A stretch of 64,000 nucleotides of DNA from Pseudomonadota bacterium. Its GTDB lineage: Bacteria; Pseudomonadota; Gammaproteobacteria; Pseudomonadales; Pseudohongiellaceae. The first letter of the stretch is position 1, and every line of letters begins with the position of its first letter. The notes beneath the pieces are model-generated. The model was given only the letters and a program-made list of their open reading frames with translations, was not told where the DNA came from and searched no databases. The stretch lies in contig JAQCKF010000012.1 of assembly GCA_027592275.1 (NCBI GenBank), forward strand, positions 38,321 through 102,320. Direction: 5' to 3'. The translations under genes and the position numbers were made by a program. Positions 9,131 through 18,696 of the stretch are shown here, piece by piece.

Positions 9131-9871
9131 ATGAATATCACACTAAGAAAGATCATCGTTTCCATTTCAGCGCTTCTTGTCGCTGTGGCGATGGTGATTT
9201 TTATCGCTCAGAATCCCGCCCGAATTGGTAGCGCGCCACTGTTTATTCGAGCCGCGTTATTATCTATAGCCGTGGTGGCGGCGTTAATCGCAGCCTATCC
9301 TTTGAATCCGCTTTTTCCTGGAAAGCCAGGGATTTACGCGGCGACTGTTTGCGTTCCTGCGCTAATTCCCGTGCTCGTCTACTATTTCATTTTGCTGCCG
9401 AATCAAGCAGGGTCGGGCCTAACTGGGGAGCAGATTAGCAACGAGCTCATTACCGATAGCTCTAGTAATGGAATTATCGAGGTGGGTTTCAGCTATCCGA
9501 TCTATACGCCGTCGTTGCGGGTGGGAAATCTCGAGCTGTTTACCAAGCAGGTGAATGTGTTCCTGAGAATGACAGATGGCGATGGCGAAGTTGTGTTATT
9601 TCGAGCCGTAAGAAAGCGAATTCCTGGCTCTAGTCTTAGCGTCGAGTCAACCGTGCAGGGTATGTTGAGTGAATCCACAGGCTATGAATTTATTCCACTG
9701 GAGATTCCTCCGGCTAGCAGTGTTACCACGCGTGTTGCATTTATCATGAGCAATATTGAAAGTGGTTCTACTTTTACCGATGCACTAGATAGAGCCTCGC
9801 AAGCGCAATTCGAATTGCGCGACCCAGAAGATGGAAGTTTGTTAGTAGATTTCCCACTCACGAGAATTTAG
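9131..9871 (+). CDS. Unrecognised membrane protein with C-terminal beta-rich domain
   Basis: I do not recognise this 246-residue protein. Three hydrophobic segments lie near residues 7-27, 36-56 and 67-89. After GSGLTGEQISNELI comes a soluble region of about 150 residues rich in alternating hydrophobic residues, suggesting a beta-sandwich. It has no catalytic motif or cysteines of note. It starts 90 bp after lipA on the same strand and ends ahead of a hairpin with a T-run. It may be transcribed with lipA or on its own. Confidence 0.7.
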   Translation: MNITLRKIIVSISALLVAVAMVIFIAQNPARIGSAPLFIRAALLSIAVVAALIAAYPLNPLFPGKPGIYAATVCVPALIPVLVYYFILLPNQAGSGLTGEQISNELITDSSSNGIIEVGFSYPIYTPSLRVGNLELFTKQVNVFLRMTDGDGEVVLFRAVRKRIPGSSLSVESTVQGMLSESTGYEFIPLEIPPASSVTTRVAFIMSNIESGSTFTDALDRASQAQFELRDPEDGSLLVDFPLTRI

Positions 9872-9973
9872 CTGCAGCCGCTTCAACCCGCCGTCAACCA
9901 TTTGTAAACGCAATGTCGTCTCCACAAGAATTCTAGTTACTCTAACATTAGCTTTCGCGTGCTGCTCGATTGC

Positions 9974-10036
9974 AAAGAGGCAGGCATTCTGATTTGGCGT
10001 CATCCTCGGGGTCAGATCGGATTGTCCTGCCTTTTT
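9974..10036 (+). terminator. Probable terminator with a long loop, between convergent genes
   Basis: AAAGAGGCAGG (9974-9984) pairs with CCTGCCTTTTT (10026-10036), 11 bp with one G-T wobble, and the right arm runs into TTCTTTT. The 41-base loop is unusually long and partly self-complementary. It lies between a plus-strand and a minus-strand gene and could serve both. The long loop leaves open a small structured RNA. Confidence 0.5.
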
Positions 10037-10135
10037 CTTTTACCGCAGTACACAAAGCGTTGTCCAAAAGCACGCCGGCCACAGAAAAAGTGATTCGCTG
10101 GGAGAATGTATCGGAAGGAGTGTAGCTCCAAAAGG

Positions 10136-11359
10136 CTATTGGTTAATTGCTAGAACCTGAATCCGCTTAGATCCAATAATTAGTAGTAAGGGTAGAGCGA
10201 TAGCCGCATTGACGACCAACAGTGCTGTCACTATTGAATTCAATCCCAGCAATAACAGACAAGGCACAAGAAACACCAGTCGTACTATCTCTAGGGTTAG
10301 TGCGAACTCTTTTCCCTCTAGCCAGGCTCCTGCAACACAGAATGAAAAGAACAGATAGATCACCGCCAAGCTTACTAGCGAATAACTAAGCGATGCAGCG
10401 CCCAGAAGCACGGCAAGGCTTAGAACGACAGTAAAGAGAAATTGGACACAGGTATAAACTAGACTGAAGGGCGATATTGCTGGGTCGAATCGAGCTGTGA
10501 GGTCGACAGGCTCGATGCCGAGTTTGCAATGGCTCTGCTGAGACTCGGCACGCCAGCCTGGTGGTTTGAACAAGAGTTTTAGTTTATTGGCGATCCCGGG
10601 CATTGATACGAAGTCCAGAGTGAGTCTCCAGTACACGTGAACGTTGGCCCAGATTGGATTCCAGCTATTGAGCGGTTTGCGCAGACCGAAGACCGCTGGT
10701 TCTTCTGCAATCTCTTCCTGAAAACTGCCAAATATTCTATCCCACAGAATGAACACGCCTCCGTAGTTCCTATCAACATAGATTTTATTTCGAGCATGAT
10801 GAACACGGTGATTCGAGGGGGTAACGAATAACCATTCGATCGGGCCGAGCTTAGGCACGTGCTCGGTATGAACCCAGAATTGATAGATCAAGTTCAGGCT
10901 CACCACCGTGAAAAGGATTTCCGCTGGAAAGCCTAGGAAAAAGAAGGGGAGGTAGAAAGCAAAGCCATAGAAATCTACGCTGGTCTGCCGCAGCGCAGTG
11001 CTCAGATTGTAATCCTCGCTCTGGTGGTGGGCGACGTGAGAGCCCCAAAATAGAGCCACCTCGTGTCCAAAGCGGTGTTTCCAGTAGTAGGCGAAATCGT
11101 AGAGTATAAAACAGCTAATCCAGACCCATAGCGCGTCATCCGCCAGCTGTGCGAGCTGGTATCTAGCCACAACGATTTCATAGATTGAACCGGAAAATCC
11201 CAGGATTACAAGGCTTTGCAGGCGGCTTAGGCTGCCCATGGAGATGCTGTTGATGCTGTCATTGAGGCGGTAGGTATTGTTGCCGCGGAGCAAGCCGTAG
11301 ACCCATTCGATAAAAATCAGCAGGAAAAAAAACGGTATCGCTATGAGGATGAGGTCCAT
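10136..11359 (-). CDS. Sterol desaturase / fatty acid hydroxylase family membrane protein
   Basis: Integral-membrane di-iron oxygenase family. The eight-histidine pattern is clear: HRFGHE near residue 95, HVAHHQ near 108, HTEHVP near 167 and NHRVHH near 186. Several membrane helices precede this core, and a C-terminal stretch of about 130 residues carries four more. At 407 residues it is longer than the minimal 280-300-residue hydroxylases, resembling alkylglycerol-monooxygenase-like members. The substrate cannot be told from sequence. It is a single gene, divergent from the M1 peptidase at 11480. Confidence 0.85.
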   Translation of the reverse strand: MDLILIAIPFFFLLIFIEWVYGLLRGNNTYRLNDSINSISMGSLSRLQSLVILGFSGSIYEIVVARYQLAQLADDALWVWISCFILYDFAYYWKHRFGHEVALFWGSHVAHHQSEDYNLSTALRQTSVDFYGFAFYLPFFFLGFPAEILFTVVSLNLIYQFWVHTEHVPKLGPIEWLFVTPSNHRVHHARNKIYVDRNYGGVFILWDRIFGSFQEEIAEEPAVFGLRKPLNSWNPIWANVHVYWRLTLDFVSMPGIANKLKLLFKPPGWRAESQQSHCKLGIEPVDLTARFDPAISPFSLVYTCVQFLFTVVLSLAVLLGAASLSYSLVSLAVIYLFFSFCVAGAWLEGKEFALTLEIVRLVFLVPCLLLLGLNSIVTALLVVNAAIALPLLLIIGSKRIQVLAINQ

Positions 11360-11479
11360 GAAGTTGAGTCTACCTCAGAACAAAGGTGGATATTAAATGG
11401 ATACTCACAAATCCGGCAAAACGCGTTATTATTCGCAGTCACAGACCTTGGTAAAAATATTTTTAGGAGATCGGTCGTT

Positions 11480-13918
11480 ATGAAGAGAATCGTCTTGTTC
11501 ATCACTGCGATAAGCATATTAATAAGCAGTTCCGCACTATTCGCACAGGGTATTCAACAGACGAAGGGTTCGTATCAAGATAAATTCCGTCAATTGGATG
11601 AAGTCTTGCCGACTCCAAACGTTTACAGGAACGCGTCCGGTCAACCGGGCCATCAGTATTGGCAGCAAGAAGTTGACTACGAAATAGACGTCGCTCTCGA
11701 CGAAGAGGCGCAGCGAATTTCGGGTACTGAGACTATACGCTACCAGAATAATTCTCCCGATACGCTGGGTTATCTTTGGCTGCAGTTAGATCAGAACCGC
11801 TTCCGTAGCGATTCAATGGGAAATATGAGCTCTACCTTTAACGGTAGCAGCCCAGATTCTGACTCTCCTGCACGCATCAGCCTAGGCCAGTTGCGTTCTC
11901 TCCAATATAACGAAGACGCCGACCTAGGCTACGAAATAAACTCAGTTCGCGACAGCTCGGGAAATGATCTTCCACATACAATAGTCGGCACGCTCATGCG
12001 CATCGATCTCGCGCGTTCGCTAAATTCTGGTCAGGATGTTGAGTTTGAAATCGACTATGCCTATAACGTGGTCAATGGTGATGTGCTTCGACCTCGTGGT
12101 GGATACGAATATTTTCCCGACGATGAAAATGAAGGTGGTAATTATCTGTTCGCGATTTCACAGTGGTTCCCGCGCCTTGTTGCCTACACCGACTACGAAG
12201 GTTGGACTAATAAAGAATTTCTGGGATCAGGTGAGTTCACATTAGAGTTTGGCGACTACGAAGTTTCGCTTACTGTGCCCTCGGATCATATTGTTGCAGC
12301 AACCGGCGAGTTACAGAATGCCAGTCAGGTTCTGACAAGAGAGCAGCGCGACCGTCTGCAAGAAGCAGAGACTGCGGATCGACCCGTTTACATCGTAACT
12401 CCTGAAGAAGCCCTTGAGAACGAAAGTGAAGGTGTAGATGGTACTAAAACTTGGCGATTTACCGCGGAAAACGTCCGTGATTTTGCCTGGGGATCTTCAA
12501 GAAAATTTATATGGGACGCGAAAGGCTACCGTCAAGAAGGCGCCGATCAAGAGTTGGTAATGGCGATGTCCTACTATCCAAAGGAAGGCGGCACGCTCTG
12601 GTCGGACCTATCCACGGAAGTCGTTATTCATACCCTAGAAGTCTATAGCCGATTCTCTTTCGATTATCCGTATCCGACGGCAATCTCCTTGAACGCGGGT
12701 TTTGTCGGCGGCATGGAATATCCAATGATTACTTTCAACGGCCCGCGGACGACGCTGCAGGACGATGGGTCTCGAACCTATTCTTTGGCTGAGAAGCGTT
12801 TCCTAATAGGTGTCGTCATTCACGAGGTAGGGCACTTCTACTTCCCAATGATTGTGAATTCAGATGAACGTCAGTGGACCTGGATGGACGAAGGCATCAA
12901 TAGTTACCTAGACTCGGTTGCCGGTCGCGAATGGGATGCGGAGATACCTTGGGGAGTAGAGCCTCGATATATCGTTGACTACATGGTTTCCCAGACTCAG
13001 GTTCCGATCATGACTCAGTCAGATAGCGTGCTGCGTCTGGGCCCGAATGCCTATTCCAAACCAGCGACAGCGATCAATATTTTGCGCGAAACCATTATGG
13101 GTCGCGAGCTTTTCGATTTCGCATTCAAAGAATATTCGCGCCAATGGGAATTCAAGCGTCCCACACCGGCAGACTTCTTCCGCACGATGGAAGAGGCATC
13201 TGGTATCGACCTGGATTGGTTCTGGCGCGGTTGGTTCTACACTACAGATCATGTAGATATCTCTCTGAATAGAGTCTATGAGATGCGTCTGGATACTGAG
13301 AATCCTGATATCGACTATGCGCGTCAGCGCGAGACCGAGAAGGCATTACCCCCTTCGCTGTATATTCAACGAAATCGCGAGGAGGGAAGGCAGACTTGGG
13401 TAGAGCGTAATACCGATGTCCGCGATTTCTACGATGACAATGATCAGTTTACTGTCACGAACAAGGAGCGAAACTCTTATAACAGCTTCCTAGAAGGTCT
13501 CGAAGATTGGGAGCGCGAAGTTCTCGACAGGGCTGTCTCGGAAGATTTGAACTACTACATTCTCGAGCTTTCAAATGAGGGTGGCCTAGTCATGCCGGTA
13601 ATCCTGGAGATGGAGTATGTCGATGGTAGCACCGAAGAAATGCGACTACCCGCCGAGATATGGCGCAAAAATGCGACGCAGGTGAAGAAGCTGATTGTGA
13701 GTGAAAGTGAATTGCGTAGCGTTGCGATCGATCCAATGCAGGAAACAGCCGACGCGGACATAGAGAATAACTACTATCCACGGCGAATCATCCCCTCGCG
13801 CATCGAGAGTTTCAAGTCCGAAGGTGGTGGTAGTTTAATCTCAAGAGATGTCATGCAAGATATCAAAACAGAACTGAAGACTGATGAAGAAGATACAGAA
13901 GATGAGCAGGACAACTAG
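11480..13918 (+). CDS. Exported M1-family metallopeptidase
   Basis: Zinc metallopeptidase, predicted periplasmic or surface-located. A signal peptide covers residues 1-22 (ISSSALFAQG). The N-terminal beta domain resembles the aminopeptidase N saddle; the catalytic site is HEVGH at 448-452 with the third zinc ligand Glu471 exactly 18 residues on (HExxH-x18-E). The GAMEN equivalent is GGMEYP near 412. The C-terminal third (to 812) is a beta domain with an acidic tail. A ribosome site AGGAGATC precedes the ATG. The next gene overlaps its end by 35 bp, so the two proteins are probably made together. Confidence 0.9.
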   Translation: MKRIVLFITAISILISSSALFAQGIQQTKGSYQDKFRQLDEVLPTPNVYRNASGQPGHQYWQQEVDYEIDVALDEEAQRISGTETIRYQNNSPDTLGYLWLQLDQNRFRSDSMGNMSSTFNGSSPDSDSPARISLGQLRSLQYNEDADLGYEINSVRDSSGNDLPHTIVGTLMRIDLARSLNSGQDVEFEIDYAYNVVNGDVLRPRGGYEYFPDDENEGGNYLFAISQWFPRLVAYTDYEGWTNKEFLGSGEFTLEFGDYEVSLTVPSDHIVAATGELQNASQVLTREQRDRLQEAETADRPVYIVTPEEALENESEGVDGTKTWRFTAENVRDFAWGSSRKFIWDAKGYRQEGADQELVMAMSYYPKEGGTLWSDLSTEVVIHTLEVYSRFSFDYPYPTAISLNAGFVGGMEYPMITFNGPRTTLQDDGSRTYSLAEKRFLIGVVIHEVGHFYFPMIVNSDERQWTWMDEGINSYLDSVAGREWDAEIPWGVEPRYIVDYMVSQTQVPIMTQSDSVLRLGPNAYSKPATAINILRETIMGRELFDFAFKEYSRQWEFKRPTPADFFRTMEEASGIDLDWFWRGWFYTTDHVDISLNRVYEMRLDTENPDIDYARQRETEKALPPSLYIQRNREEGRQTWVERNTDVRDFYDDNDQFTVTNKERNSYNSFLEGLEDWEREVLDRAVSEDLNYYILELSNEGGLVMPVILEMEYVDGSTEEMRLPAEIWRKNATQVKKLIVSESELRSVAIDPMQETADADIENNYYPRRIIPSRIESFKSEGGGSLISRDVMQDIKTELKTDEEDTEDEQDN

Positions 13919-14459
13919 TCTACGCGCTTTTTTAATAATGAGAGGAGGGCCACGAACGGCCTTCCTCGCTTTGCTAGCTCTCCTATGGTGCCTTGTACCG
14001 GGTCTCAGCGCTGCCCATGAGCAGAAGACAGCGGTGACACGCATTTTATTCAACGATAGCACTGGTAATATTGAAGTCATGCATCGCTTTTTCATACACG
14101 ATGCCGAGCATGCTGCAGGTGTTGTATTTGGTGGAGCCCAGAACCTAATGGAATCGGCTGACTCACGAAAACTTTTCAGTAACTATGTGGTGAATCGATT
14201 CGCTATTGCCGCCGAGGGTTCAGGGGGCGAGACTATCCAGTTGAATCTGGAATATGTTGGGGAGGAGATCGAGGGCCAATTCCTTTGGGTCTATCAGGAG
14301 GCTGAGCAACTGCAAGATTTAAGTGCGCTGTCTGTGGTTCATGTTGCTTTAAGAGACATTTGGCCAGATCAGGCGAACCTGGTGAATGTGGAGAAGGATG
14401 GACAGATTTACTCTTTGTCCTTCGCCGATTCTGCTGAGTCACTACGCGTAGAGCTCTGA
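13884..14459 (+). CDS. Small exported protein, DUF6702-like
   Basis: 191 residues. A basic N-terminus (24 residues) precedes a hydrophobic signal segment ending at PGLSAAHE, so the mature protein starts near residue 45. The mature part has an N-terminal strand ending TRILFNDSTGNIEVMHRFFIHDAEHA, which resembles DUF6702 proteins that commonly sit beside M1 peptidases. The ATG at 13884 lies within the peptidase gene (35-bp overlap); a second ATG at 13902 is also possible. A role in substrate recruitment or secretion with the peptidase is inference from context only. Confidence 0.7.
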   Translation: MKKIQKMSRTTSLRAFLIMRGGPRTAFLALLALLWCLVPGLSAAHEQKTAVTRILFNDSTGNIEVMHRFFIHDAEHAAGVVFGGAQNLMESADSRKLFSNYVVNRFAIAAEGSGGETIQLNLEYVGEEIEGQFLWVYQEAEQLQDLSALSVVHVALRDIWPDQANLVNVEKDGQIYSLSFADSAESLRVEL

Positions 14460-14475
14460 CAACTCGCTGTATAGA

Positions 14476-16035
14476 TCACTCTTGGTCTAGTTTCTCTCCC
14501 AGGCCCTCATAGTCCGCAATAGCAAGCCCAGCTGCCACGCTAGTGAATGGGTCATGCTCGATTACCTTGCCTGGGAAGCGGGCTTCCAAGATGCGCTTCA
14601 CGGCGGGTATGAGCGAAGAACCGCCGGTGCGGATCACAAGGTCTACATCACTGCTTTTTAATTCGACGCGTTGTAATACGTCGGATATTGATTGGCTGAA
14701 CTTATCGAGCAGTCCACCAATCATTACCTCAAACTGTTCCCGAGACAACTCGAATTCGATATCGAGCTCAGGAATGTCGAGCTTTGCCGAATGAGCATCA
14801 GAAAGCTCTGCCTTTAATTCTTTAATACATTGAAAAACTAAGTAGCTGTAGTTGCTCTTAATCATATCGTAGAGACGCTGAAACTTGATCGAAGCCTCGT
14901 CGCCTACGCTAATTCTCTGCATCAGGGGCGTGGTGAATTTATTTTGATTGAGCATGTAGCTAATGGCCCAATTCAGTAACAGGTCTTCATATTCCTCAAA
15001 TGGAAATAGCGTCTCTATCTCTCGGGCTTCGCCTGCACGTTTCCAGCGCTCGCCTTTGCCTAGAAGTGGGAACAATAGTTTCTTGAACATTACCTGGTCG
15101 ATGTGGTCGCCTCCCAGGCCTATACCGTGCGTAGCTATGACTTCAAAATCTGAATGCTCTCGGCGAATAAGGCATAGATCGAGTGTTCCCCCACCAAAAT
15201 CAACGGCCAGTAGTATCTGAGACTGTGCCGGTTGCTCTTGATTTGCATGAAGATAGCTCAAGGCAGCGGCGATTGGCTCTGGATAGTAGGACTGCTTGAT
15301 GAATTCAGCATAGCCATAGGCTTCAGACAACATATCGAGAGCGGCCCGATTTCGGTTCTTAGCACTACCCTCGAAATTCACTGGATGCCCTATACAGGCA
15401 TGATTGATATCTGCGGAGGCTGGCACTTCGTTCGGTAACTGTAGCTCAATGCTTTTTCTTATTCTAAGCAGTAAGGGGGTAATTAGAGCGACGAGTCGAA
15501 ATGCCCGATCGAATACCATTAGTCGAGGAGAGTCCGTGCTACCGAGTAATCTTTTTATGCCTCTAAAGAGCCTTCCTTGTTGACCGCCATCTACGAAGGA
15601 CTGTCCATATAAAGTTTGTGTATTGCCTTCCTCGGGTAGGCCCCTGTCACCGATCTGACCTGTAGTGGTTCTGCTTTCGCCCAGGATCTCCGCGCTTAAC
15701 TCAACGGTTCTACCGGTGTTGCTCTCTATGTAGTGATTGATCGCGCTCTGGCCAGTACTAATCTGGAAGTCTTTATCGATATAGGTCGCTGAGGGCATGA
15801 TTACTGAATGCCGCTCAAGTTGTACAAGGTGGACTTTAGTACCATCGAATATCGCTGCGGCACTATTGCTTGTGCCGTAGTCTATTCCGATGCCGATAGA
15901 GGTTCGCTGAATCGCTTGCGAGTATGAGCTTTGTGCCTCTGAGGGATCTTGATTTGGACTGTCGAAACCGGGGAGTGAGTTTTGATGATTTGGCAAGGGA
16001 AGAAGCGGACCTATTTTTACAGAACGGTTAGACAA
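14476..16035 (-). CDS. Hsp70-family protein (YegD-like)
   Basis: Actin-fold ATPase of the Hsp70 superfamily, 519 residues. The phosphate-1 motif is IGIDYGTSNSAA near residue 48, phosphate-2 is LLAVDFGGGTLDLCL near 275, and the adenosine motif is LVIRTGGSSLIPAV near 475. A canonical C-terminal peptide-binding domain is absent, so it is closer to E. coli YegD than to DnaK. The start is a TTG at 16035 without a clear ribosome site, and the first 45 residues are low-complexity, so the true start may be later. It stands alone, convergent with the peptidase pair; clients are unknown. Confidence 0.82.
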   Translation of the reverse strand: MSNRSVKIGPLLPLPNHQNSLPGFDSPNQDPSEAQSSYSQAIQRTSIGIGIDYGTSNSAAAIFDGTKVHLVQLERHSVIMPSATYIDKDFQISTGQSAINHYIESNTGRTVELSAEILGESRTTTGQIGDRGLPEEGNTQTLYGQSFVDGGQQGRLFRGIKRLLGSTDSPRLMVFDRAFRLVALITPLLLRIRKSIELQLPNEVPASADINHACIGHPVNFEGSAKNRNRAALDMLSEAYGYAEFIKQSYYPEPIAAALSYLHANQEQPAQSQILLAVDFGGGTLDLCLIRREHSDFEVIATHGIGLGGDHIDQVMFKKLLFPLLGKGERWKRAGEAREIETLFPFEEYEDLLLNWAISYMLNQNKFTTPLMQRISVGDEASIKFQRLYDMIKSNYSYLVFQCIKELKAELSDAHSAKLDIPELDIEFELSREQFEVMIGGLLDKFSQSISDVLQRVELKSSDVDLVIRTGGSSLIPAVKRILEARFPGKVIEHDPFTSVAAGLAIADYEGLGEKLDQE

Positions 16036-16297
16036 ATATTTTCAAGCAGGAGACTCTTGAAAGGTCGCATGTTATATCATAGACGGGCCGTGAATCGCCA
16101 GCTAAAAATCTTTGTGCAGTGGCCCAAGGGCACCGAAATTCGGGCATGAAGCCAATTTTTGCTGTGTCGGCGGGGCCGGTCTTGAAGAGACCTTCCGCCT
16201 AGTAATGGGAGTTGAATCTTCAGGGAACTTAACCTATGCTGCCTCGGTCAGATAGGGTTAAGAAAGGCCTATAATAGTCAGTGTTTCAGGAGTATCC

Positions 16298-17254
16298 ATG
16301 TTCGCAGTTAGTCGGCGCAGCCTAGTGAAGAGATTCGTCAGCGCCTCAATCCGCATTGCCCTGGTTTCCATCCTTGCCTATGTCCCCTCTACGCTAGCTG
16401 GGACCATTGTCCGCATCAGTACAGGCATTGGCGACTACTCGATTGAGTTATTGGATGATTCCGCTCCCGACACAGTCCAGAATTTTCTAAATTACGTCAA
16501 TCGCAATGCCTACAACGGCACCTATATCCATCGTGCCGTAGATAACTTCGTAGTGCAGGGTGGAGGTTTTCGCTTTGCTCTGTTTGAAGGCCCCATTGAC
16601 GTACCGTCAGACCCACCCATCCAGAATGAGTTTGGAGCCTCCAATACGCGTGGCACCGTAGCGATGGCCAAGTTAGACGGAGACCCAGATAGCGCTACAA
16701 ACCAGTGGTTCGTGAATGTGGTCGACAATAGCGCGACGCTGGATACGAGCAATGGTGGCTTTACAGTCTTTGGCGTTGTACTAGGCGACGGGATGGTTAC
16801 TGTTGATGAGATCGATGCATTGCCAGTCGTCGCTCTTGGTGCAAAGGCGCCGAATGCACCTCATATTACACCGGTCTACACTGACCCTCGGGACTTCCTC
16901 TATATCAATGCTGAGGTAACGCAGCGTTTTAGTTCAGCGCCGCATGTTTTTGAGTCCGTGACTGGCTTGCTAATCACTTCGGTGAGCATCGATGGGGGAG
17001 CTGAGCTGATCAGCATGAATTTTAATGTAGTGGCTAGCTCACCGAATGTGGTTATTCGGGCAAATGCGGAGAGCGCAATTCCACGCAGGGATAGCTTTGA
17101 AGGAATCGCAGAGTATTCTACGGTAGATGGCCGTCTGCGAATTCCATCGTTGGAAGTAAATTTAAACGGGTCTGTTTCTGTGGCGGCGAATGTTATTTTT
17201 GTGCTCACCGATGCGGCAACTGCAAGCTTTACCCTGGAATCGTTCGATCAGTAG
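16298..17254 (+). CDS. Exported cyclophilin-type peptidyl-prolyl isomerase with extra C-terminal domain
   Basis: A signal peptide (residues about 15-34, ending STLAG) leads into a cyclophilin domain (about 35-180). The catalytic Arg is in YIHRAVDNFVVQGGGF near 82, and TNQWFVNVVDNS supplies the conserved substrate groove. After residue 200 comes a beta-rich domain of about 115 residues that ordinary PpiA lacks (PpiA is about 190 residues). Periplasmic folding role expected; the extra domain may bind substrate or envelope. The upstream gap holds a stem-loop at 16169-16199 (GGCGG paired with CCGCC around GGTCT/AGACC), with no T-run. Confidence 0.88.
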   Translation: MFAVSRRSLVKRFVSASIRIALVSILAYVPSTLAGTIVRISTGIGDYSIELLDDSAPDTVQNFLNYVNRNAYNGTYIHRAVDNFVVQGGGFRFALFEGPIDVPSDPPIQNEFGASNTRGTVAMAKLDGDPDSATNQWFVNVVDNSATLDTSNGGFTVFGVVLGDGMVTVDEIDALPVVALGAKAPNAPHITPVYTDPRDFLYINAEVTQRFSSAPHVFESVTGLLITSVSIDGGAELISMNFNVVASSPNVVIRANAESAIPRRDSFEGIAEYSTVDGRLRIPSLEVNLNGSVSVAANVIFVLTDAATASFTLESFDQ

Positions 17255-17279
17255 ATAACCTCAAGGGGCACCCAGCATA

Positions 17280-18620
17280 GTGGCAGCAGAACGCGGAGAA
17301 TTTTCATCCAGATTTGGCTTTCTTATGGCCGCATCGGGTTCGGCAGTTGGTCTGGGCAATATTTGGGGCTTCCCTACAAACACCGCGAGCAATGGCGGTG
17401 CAGCGTTTCTTTTCGCTTACCTCATCCTAGCCTTCGCTTTAGGCTATCCCGCGCTAATGGCAGAACTTATTATTGGCCGACATACGCGCTCTAACGCCGT
17501 TGCCGCATTGAAATCCATATCGAGCGGCAAGAAGAGCCAGTTCCTAGCACTGGCTATTGGCTTCGTTGGCATAGTGACAGTGAGTTTGATTCTCAGCTTT
17601 TACGCTATTGTTAGCGGCTGGATGATGGCGTTCTTTTTAGATCCAATCTCAAGGCTGTTAGGTTTGACCAGCCTATCTGCATGGCTCACAACTGATACAG
17701 AAATTCGCAATGCAGTCTTCGTTATTATCTTCATGGTACTGACTGTTCTTATCATTACTGCCGGCGTGAAGGATGGCATTGAAAAGTGGGCGTCAAGGCT
17801 AATGCCCGCGCTAGTCGGCATTCTTTTGTTACTAATTCTGTATGTCTTTACGCTACCCGGAGCGATGGATGGGCTGCGCGCCTACTTAGTGCCGGATTTC
17901 TCGCGCGTCACTGATCCGCAATTATTAGTTAATGCGATGGGACAGGCATTCTTCTCTCTCTCACTCGGTGTCGGCACTATGTTGGTCTATGGCTCATATA
18001 TTAGCAAAGATGAAAACCTGCCTGTTGTGGGCGTCCTCGTTGCGCTGTTAGATGTTGGAATTGCCGTGTTAGCGGGATTGTTAATATTACCGGCTATGTA
18101 TGTGGCATTGGAGAGTGGCGTACAAATCTATGACGATGCCGGTGGACTAATTGCCGGCCCGGGTCTCATCGTTTCAGTGCTTCCCGCGTTGTTCAGTAAT
18201 ATGGGCCCTATAGGTTTGTTAGTTGCAGTGGCATTCTTTGCATTGATGACAATTGCCTCCCTCACTTCTTCCATATCGATGCTGGAGGTGCCAGTTGCTT
18301 ATAGTGTAGAGAATCGAGGAATTCCTCGGCCCAAGGCGGCCATGGTTGTCGGCGCTATTATCACCTCAATCTCCTTAGTTATCGTGTTCAATTTTGATCC
18401 CCTATTTGACATGGTTGTGAGTTTCACCACTGAGCGAAGTCAGCCACTGCTAAGTCTTTTCATCTGCATTTTTGCCGCTTGGATATGGCGCAGGAATGAG
18501 ATACTCGAGGAGATTCGCCAAGGTAGCTCAAAGGCGGAGCAGGGCATGTTCTGGAAAATCTGGCCCTTCTACGTCAAGTTTATTTGTCCTGTCGCTATCC
18601 TCGCTGTTTATTTCCAGTAG
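17280..18620 (+). CDS. Sodium-dependent transporter, NSS (LeuT-fold) family
   Basis: Secondary transporter that uses the sodium gradient to take up an amino acid or related amine. 446 residues with about eleven hydrophobic helices. The helix-1 ion and substrate signature is GSAVGLGNIWGFPTNTASNGGAAF near residue 19, with the unwound glycine pair. This fits the bacterial 11-helix branch. Substrate is not predictable here. It starts with GTG 25 bp after the cyclophilin gene. The small hairpin GTTCT/AGAAC just after the stop has no T-run. Confidence 0.9.
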   Translation: MAAERGEFSSRFGFLMAASGSAVGLGNIWGFPTNTASNGGAAFLFAYLILAFALGYPALMAELIIGRHTRSNAVAALKSISSGKKSQFLALAIGFVGIVTVSLILSFYAIVSGWMMAFFLDPISRLLGLTSLSAWLTTDTEIRNAVFVIIFMVLTVLIITAGVKDGIEKWASRLMPALVGILLLLILYVFTLPGAMDGLRAYLVPDFSRVTDPQLLVNAMGQAFFSLSLGVGTMLVYGSYISKDENLPVVGVLVALLDVGIAVLAGLLILPAMYVALESGVQIYDDAGGLIAGPGLIVSVLPALFSNMGPIGLLVAVAFFALMTIASLTSSISMLEVPVAYSVENRGIPRPKAAMVVGAIITSISLVIVFNFDPLFDMVVSFTTERSQPLLSLFICIFAAWIWRRNEILEEIRQGSSKAEQGMFWKIWPFYVKFICPVAILAVYFQ

Positions 18621-18696
18621 GCGTTCTTTTAGAACAGGCAGTATGCTAACGTAGCTTAAAAAGAGCCGTTAGCTCTATTGGCCTAGGAGAATAGCC

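Noticed and set aside
16169..16199. Stem-loop upstream of the cyclophilin gene as a terminator or riboswitch
   Set aside because: Two short 5-bp stems, no T-run, no known riboswitch core; too little to call.
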